Source: Heligmosomoides polygyrus polygyrus (taxonomy: Eukaryota; Nematoda; Chromadorea; Rhabditida; Heligmosomidae). Taken from it: a stretch of 64,000 nucleotides of DNA. The position numbers and the translations under genes were made by a program. This document shows, in pieces, positions 60,201-64,000 of this stretch. The notes under the pieces were generated by a model, which did not search any database, was not told the origin of the DNA, and saw only the letters and a list, made by a program, of their open reading frames with translations. The first letter of the stretch is position 1. Every line of letters starts with the position of its first letter. The stretch spans positions 10,773,298 through 10,837,297 of the forward strand of contig OX377203.1 of assembly GCA_947396885.1 (NCBI GenBank), given 5' to 3'.

Positions 60201-63200
60201 TGTCATAGGTTATGAGTTTTACCAACATGCTTGGTTGCGAACTTGGTCAAACTCGTCGGACGGCTATTATTTTTGCACGGACGCACAGATGGACAAACGT
60301 TTGGAATAACCTTCCATGTATTATAGGATAAGTATTCATAGGATATTAGTGTGACCAACAAGCTGAGTTGTGAATGTCTCTCGGGTAAACTCGTTGGACG
60401 GCTACTATTTTTGCGCGGACGCATGGACGGACAAACTTTCGGAGTAACTCTTCCATGTATCATATTACATGAGTGTACCAACAAGTTGGTTTTCGGATCT
60501 CTCCTAGGTAAACACGTCGGACGGCAATTATTTTTGCGCGGACGCACAGAAGTTCGCAGTAACTCCTCCATGTATCATAGGATACAATTGCAACCAACAA
60601 GCTGGGCTGCGAATGTCTCTCGGGTAAACTCGTGGAACGGCTACTATTTTTGCGCGGACGCACAGATGGATAAACGGTCGTACTAAAGTGATCGTACTTT
60701 TCATGAAACCGTGGAAGTTCTCGGATAGACTGAGATTGTAGGTGATGTTTGACGCCGTCTGATAGGTTACAGACAATAACAGACTACGGTGGCAATCATC
60801 GCAGCTCCAACGACATCTGTTTACTCGACAAAGTTGTAGTTGTTATTCCATTTAAGTGCCACTATTTTTGAGTTTTCGAGCGAAAATACAGCTTTTGTGT
60901 TTGTCTAGGCAACCGCCACCCGTCCACGACTACAACTCGACATCATGTCTGATTCCGCATCGGGCTACGATAACCTTCACGCATGCTAATGGATTCATCA
61001 ACGGCGCCTACGTCAGGTAAGGCGCGCCGAGCGACAATTCTATTAGGAGACGTCTGTGGTCGATTAGATTTAGGAGGTAATGGGAAACTAACTAAATTGA
61101 AGCGAAAGGGCATGATCCGAGCGCCGTAATGACGCTTTCGCTGCCCACGCTACGCCCTCTTTCATTGCTCACAGGGCGTTTGACCACACCCACTTATCGA
61201 TCGATTTATCGATCAGTCGCGCGACATTTCAGCGCTCGGTCGCGGCGCGGCTGTGTAGAAGGTTGGTCACGCAGAACGCATACGAAGAAAGGGTTGGCGG
61301 AGGAAAAGCCGAAAAATCATTTTGTCCAATTTTTATAATAATAATAATAATAGTGACATATCATCCGATTTTGAAATTTCGGGGCCAATTACGGTAGGAT
61401 ACGGTAGGTGCGGGTGAGTAAAGCTGTTGGGGTCATGAACACCGATTTCACCTCAATTTCGCCCCGATGATAGTTATTTCGGGGCGATTATCTCGAGTCT
61501 GACATCCAATTTTACTATTACTGTGGACTACGGTAGGATACGGTAGGTGCGGGTGAGTAAAGCTGTTGGGGTCATGAACACCGATTTCACCTCAATTTCG
61601 CCCCGATGATAGTTATTTCGGGGCGATTATCTCGAGTCTGACATCCAATTTTACTATTACTGTGGACTACGGTAGGATACGGTAGGTGCGGGTGAGTAAA
61701 GCTGCTGGGGTCATGAACACCGAATTCACCTCAATTGTGACCAGGGGATAGTTATTTCGGGCGATTATCTCGAGTCTGGCATCCGGTTTTGGTGTTACTG
61801 TAGAATACGGTAGGATACGGTAGGTGCGGGTAAGTAAAGCTGTTGGGGTCATGAACACCGAATTCACCTCAATTATGACCCGGGGATAGTTATTTCGGGC
61901 GATTATCTCGAGTCTGACATCCAATTTTAGTATTACTGTGGTCTACGGTAGGATACGGTAGGTGCGGGTGAGTAAAGCTGTTGGGGTCATGAACACCGAT
62001 TTCACCTCAATTTCGCCCCGATGATAGTTATTTCGGGGCGATTATCTCGAGTCTGACATCCAATTTTACTATTACTGTGGACTACGGTAGGATACGGTAG
62101 GTGCGGGTGAGTAAAGCTGTTGGGGTCATGAACACCGATTTCACCTCAATTTCGCCCCGATGATAGTTATTTCGGGGCGATTATCTCGAGTCTGACATCC
62201 AATTTTACTATTACTGTGGACTACGGTAGGATACGGTAGGTGCGGGTGAGTAAAGCTGCTGGGGTCATGAACACCGAATTCACCTCAATTGTGACCAGGG
62301 GATAGTTATTTCGGGCGATTATCTCGAGTCTGGCATCCGGTTTTGGTGTTACTGTAGAATACGGTAGGATACGGTAGGTGCGGGTAAGTAAAGCTGTTGG
62401 GGTCATGAACACCGAATTCACCTCAATTATGACCCGGGGATAGTTATTTCGGGCGATTATCTCGAGTCTGACATCCAATTTTAGTATTACTGTGGTCTAC
62501 GGTAGGATACGGTAGGTGCGGGTGAGTAAAGCTGTTGGGGTCATGAACACCGATTTCACGATGATAGTTATTTCGGGGCGATTATCTCGAGTCTGACATC
62601 CAATTTTAGTATTACTGTGGACTACGGTAGGATAGGGTAGTTGCGGGTGAATAAAGCTGCTGGGGTCATGAACACCGAATTCACCTCAATTGTGACCCGG
62701 GATAGTTATTTCGGGCGATTATCTCGAGTCTGACATCCGAATTTGGTATTACTGTAGACTGCGGTAAGATACGGTAGGTGCGGGTGAATAAAGCTGCTGG
62801 GGTCGTGAAGCTCACACGGAAAGACTAGCATACTGTACACATTGTGCTTTAGAAGCTCACTTGAGCCAAAGCTATCACGTAAAGGTAGGATTCTTCTTCA
62901 AATATTCAATTCACATCCAGAAACTCATTTTCTGGAGCGTTTTCTGGCGGCGCCTACAGTAACCTACCGTAATTGGCAGAGTTTTCAACATTGAATGATA
63001 TAGTTTCGTGGTTAGCTTCTCAAATAACCACTCCTGGGCAGGATGTGATCGAAATCGGCGGTCATGACCCCGACAGCTTTACTCACCCGCAGCTACCGTA
63101 GCCTACCGTAATCGGCCGAAATTTCAAACTTTCGACTTTTCGATCTTCCCTCGACATTCGTGAAAGTATTTACAACAGTGACGAACGAGCTGACTTTTGT

Positions 63201-63969
63201 CCTGTTCATACCTCGCGACGGGAGCGATTGATTGGCCAGGCGAGGCAGACGTCGATTTTTGCTGGGCGATCTCGGCAAAAGTCGATACGCATGATATGCA
63301 GAGCCGACCAATCGTTCCCATAGCCCTCGTCGCGAAGTATGAACAGGATAAATGCTACGATTACTTTATCTGAATGTTATTGATCGATACGTGATCTCGG
63401 AGGAGGACGCGCACGCGCCGCAACGCACGCTTGCAGCACACTCTGTTCGGTAGAAGAATAAGGCTAGAATATAAGAAATTAAATTTTTATGAAATACTTT
63501 CCGTTCTATAATTTCCGATACAACACCAACAATTCTATGATCTCAAGGAGAAGCTCTATTTTACAGCTACAGTTACCGCGCCATCTCCAGCCGTGAGACG
63601 ACCATACTGCTCACGATTGAAGCGCGATTTCTCGACTATAGGCCACCATGCCAGAAGACCAGGTGGGTTCCCAACGGCTCAATGTGTCTTCGCCGCCTAG
63701 CCACAATCCACTTCAGATTCGAACTTCAACGCGGTCGATTCCACTGCCCGTCGGACGTGACGTGCTGGCGCGAGCTGTGGTGGCCGCTGAACGACCTGTC
63801 TCCGTCGTCCGTTCCCATCGTCGGAACCGTGACGATAGCTCTCCTCCTTCTTCTTCTGGTGGCAGTGCGACGTAGACGAGCAGCCAGCGCCGTCTGTGAC
63901 TGCCGCTTCGTCCAGTCAAGTCTCGATTCCGCCGCTGGGTCGAAGCAGAAGAAGGAGAAGACCCAGTGA
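48246..63969 (+). CDS. Tectonic-like signal-anchored single-pass membrane protein (provisional)
   Basis: Exons: 48246-48331, 50064-50195, 50251-50418, 54136-54293, 54347-54464, 54523-54614, 54861-54965, 60909-61016, 63567-63662, 63717-63969. Phase is continuous except at 50418/54136 and 54965/60909, where an exon is probably missing. A signal peptide (LCLLLQLVTTVAA) is followed by a Cys-rich ectodomain with several N-glycosylation sequons (NIT, NWT, NSS, NGS, NAS, NST). One membrane helix (VPIVGTVTIALLLLLLVAV) is followed by RRRR and a short basic tail. The stretch from FPILGEQPLYLNRA through NSTSQCFVQRSAL to DACPSADQIRALF resembles the DUF1619 core of tectonics, which act at the ciliary transition zone with MKS proteins. 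The paired Cys spacing and terminal helix also fit. I saw no CCCDPDC-type motif, so identity is provisional. The gene is strongly supported as real by C-ending codons and phased introns. Confidence 0.55.
49805..50015. mobile_element. Family A MITE, tectonic-like intron 1
   Basis: TTAATGTGGCCTACATAG at 49820 and CATGTAGGCCACATTAACGA at 49987 are mirrored ends. It sits about 50 bases before exon 50064. Confidence 0.8.
50460..50635. mobile_element. Family A MITE directly after exon 50251-50418
   Basis: CTAGTCGTTAATCTGGCCTG and CATGTAGGCCAAATTAACGA ends. A single right-hand end of another copy follows at 50858-50884. Confidence 0.8.
52545..53960. repeat. Two copies of AT-rich repeat family C
   Basis: Copies at 52545-53270 and 53390-53960 share TGATTGATAGTGTAAATGC-like and AATCGAATAAAAATCG-like segments with the 16110 and 44215 copies. 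They lie just before exon 54136. Confidence 0.75.
54638..54825. mobile_element. Family A MITE filling a 246-base intron of the tectonic-like gene
   Basis: TACTAGTCGTCAATGTGGCC on the left and GGCCACATTGTGAACTAATA on the right, inside the intron 54615-54860. Confidence 0.82.
55623..56008 (-). repeat. 3' LTR of the element
   Basis: 386 bases, longer than its partner mostly because of an expanded C run near 55858. Confidence 0.9.
58031..58410 (-). repeat. 5' LTR of the element
   Basis: 380 bases, next to the putative primer-binding site at 58030-58013. Confidence 0.9.
58990..60700. repeat. Tandem array, units of about 120-170 bases
   Basis: About a dozen units with ATTTTTGCGCGGACGCAC, then GGACAAAC, AACTCTTCCATGTATCATA, GTGTGACCAACAAGCTGG and a CGGGTAAACTCGT block. 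Two neighbouring units near 59100-59330 are identical. Its core is the reverse complement of the CGTCCGCGCAAAA motif of the 5740-7260 array. All ORFs here are repeat translations. Confidence 0.9.
61366..63140. mobile_element. Inverted-repeat element with an internal satellite
   Basis: The left end (TTTTGAAATTTCGGGGCC at 61368 on, continuing through ACGGTAGG and GTGAGTAAAGCTGTTGGGGT) is mirrored at 63060-63135 over about 75 bases. Between them lies the satellite at 61390-62800, whose unit begins with the same terminal sequence. Confidence 0.8.
61390..62800. repeat. Satellite, 138.5-base unit with 554-base higher-order period
   Basis: Units starting ACGGTAGGATACGGTAGG are at about 61392, 61530, 61669, 61808, 61946, 62084, 62223, 62362, 62500 and 62627. 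The block 61667-61924 is repeated with identical translation at 62221-62478. This shows a four-unit higher-order repeat. It lies in a tectonic-like intron. Confidence 0.93.
63200..63352. mobile_element. Hairpin MITE with GTTCATAC(C/T)TCGCG ends
   Basis: GTCCTGTTCATACCTCGCGA on the left and CGCGAAGTATGAACAGGA on the right; kin of 28478-28700. Confidence 0.85.
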
Positions 63970-64000
63970 ATCGCACACTCCTGTTGGCCTTCCTTCTCGC

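Noticed and set aside
59000..60700. Many 60-120-codon frames with similar proteins on both strands
   Set aside because: They are translations of the tandem array, present in both orientations, with no codon bias.
61667..62478. Two identical 85-codon frames as a gene family
   Set aside because: They are satellite translations repeating at the 554-base period.

Overview
The window is nuclear DNA from an animal, most likely a nematode. Coding sequence is a small fraction: short exons lie among long introns packed with inverted repeats and transposon remnants. Splicing five genes by hand (GT donors, AG acceptors, matching codon phase) gave four confident orthologues and one provisional one. The four confident genes have an AG acceptor 1 to 7 bases before the start codon, as expected for spliced-leader trans-splicing.

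Layout. From 42119 down to the left edge, four genes run on the minus strand: SMARCB1/SNF5 (42119 to 30952), Y14/RBM8A (30570 to 27466), a mitochondrial 2-Cys peroxiredoxin PRDX3 (23765 to 20587), and GPATCH1 (20331 to about 645, 3' end not found). From memory, the C. elegans orthologues snfc-5, rnp-4, prdx-3 and the GPATCH1-like gene all sit on cosmid R07E5, so this looks like a conserved, repeat-inflated operon or synteny block. The 255-base PRDX3 to GPATCH1 gap has an AATAAA about 115 bases before the next acceptor, the spacing of a spliced-leader operon. Facing away on the plus strand, 48246 to 63969 encodes a secreted-type single-pass membrane protein that resembles tectonic, a ciliary transition-zone protein. 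A 25-codon hydrophobic ORF ends nine bases before its start.

Mobile DNA. A Penelope-like fragment with a GIY-YIG domain (9769-10665), a non-LTR reverse transcriptase (10787-12055), two mariner transposase copies, two mariner-ended palindromic elements, a hAT-type non-autonomous element with a perfect 8-base target duplication, a complete young LTR element with nearly identical LTRs (55623-58410), tRNA-derived SINE-like repeats, and more than a dozen foldback or MITE families. Long tandem arrays occur at 2469-2780, 5740-7260, 36930-37740, 46110-46300, 58990-60700 and 61390-62800.

Most unusual points: a short inverted-repeat family that makes up most of several introns of about 250 bases in two genes (possible introner-like element); a satellite array with a 554-base higher-order period that sits between the terminal inverted repeats of a transposon-like element and shares their sequence; and foldbacks whose arms carry tRNA-like promoter boxes. 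How the genes cooperate: SMARCB1 acts in chromatin remodelling, Y14 in the exon junction complex, GPATCH1 in splicing, and PRDX3 in mitochondrial peroxide removal. The shared theme is housekeeping expression, not one pathway.
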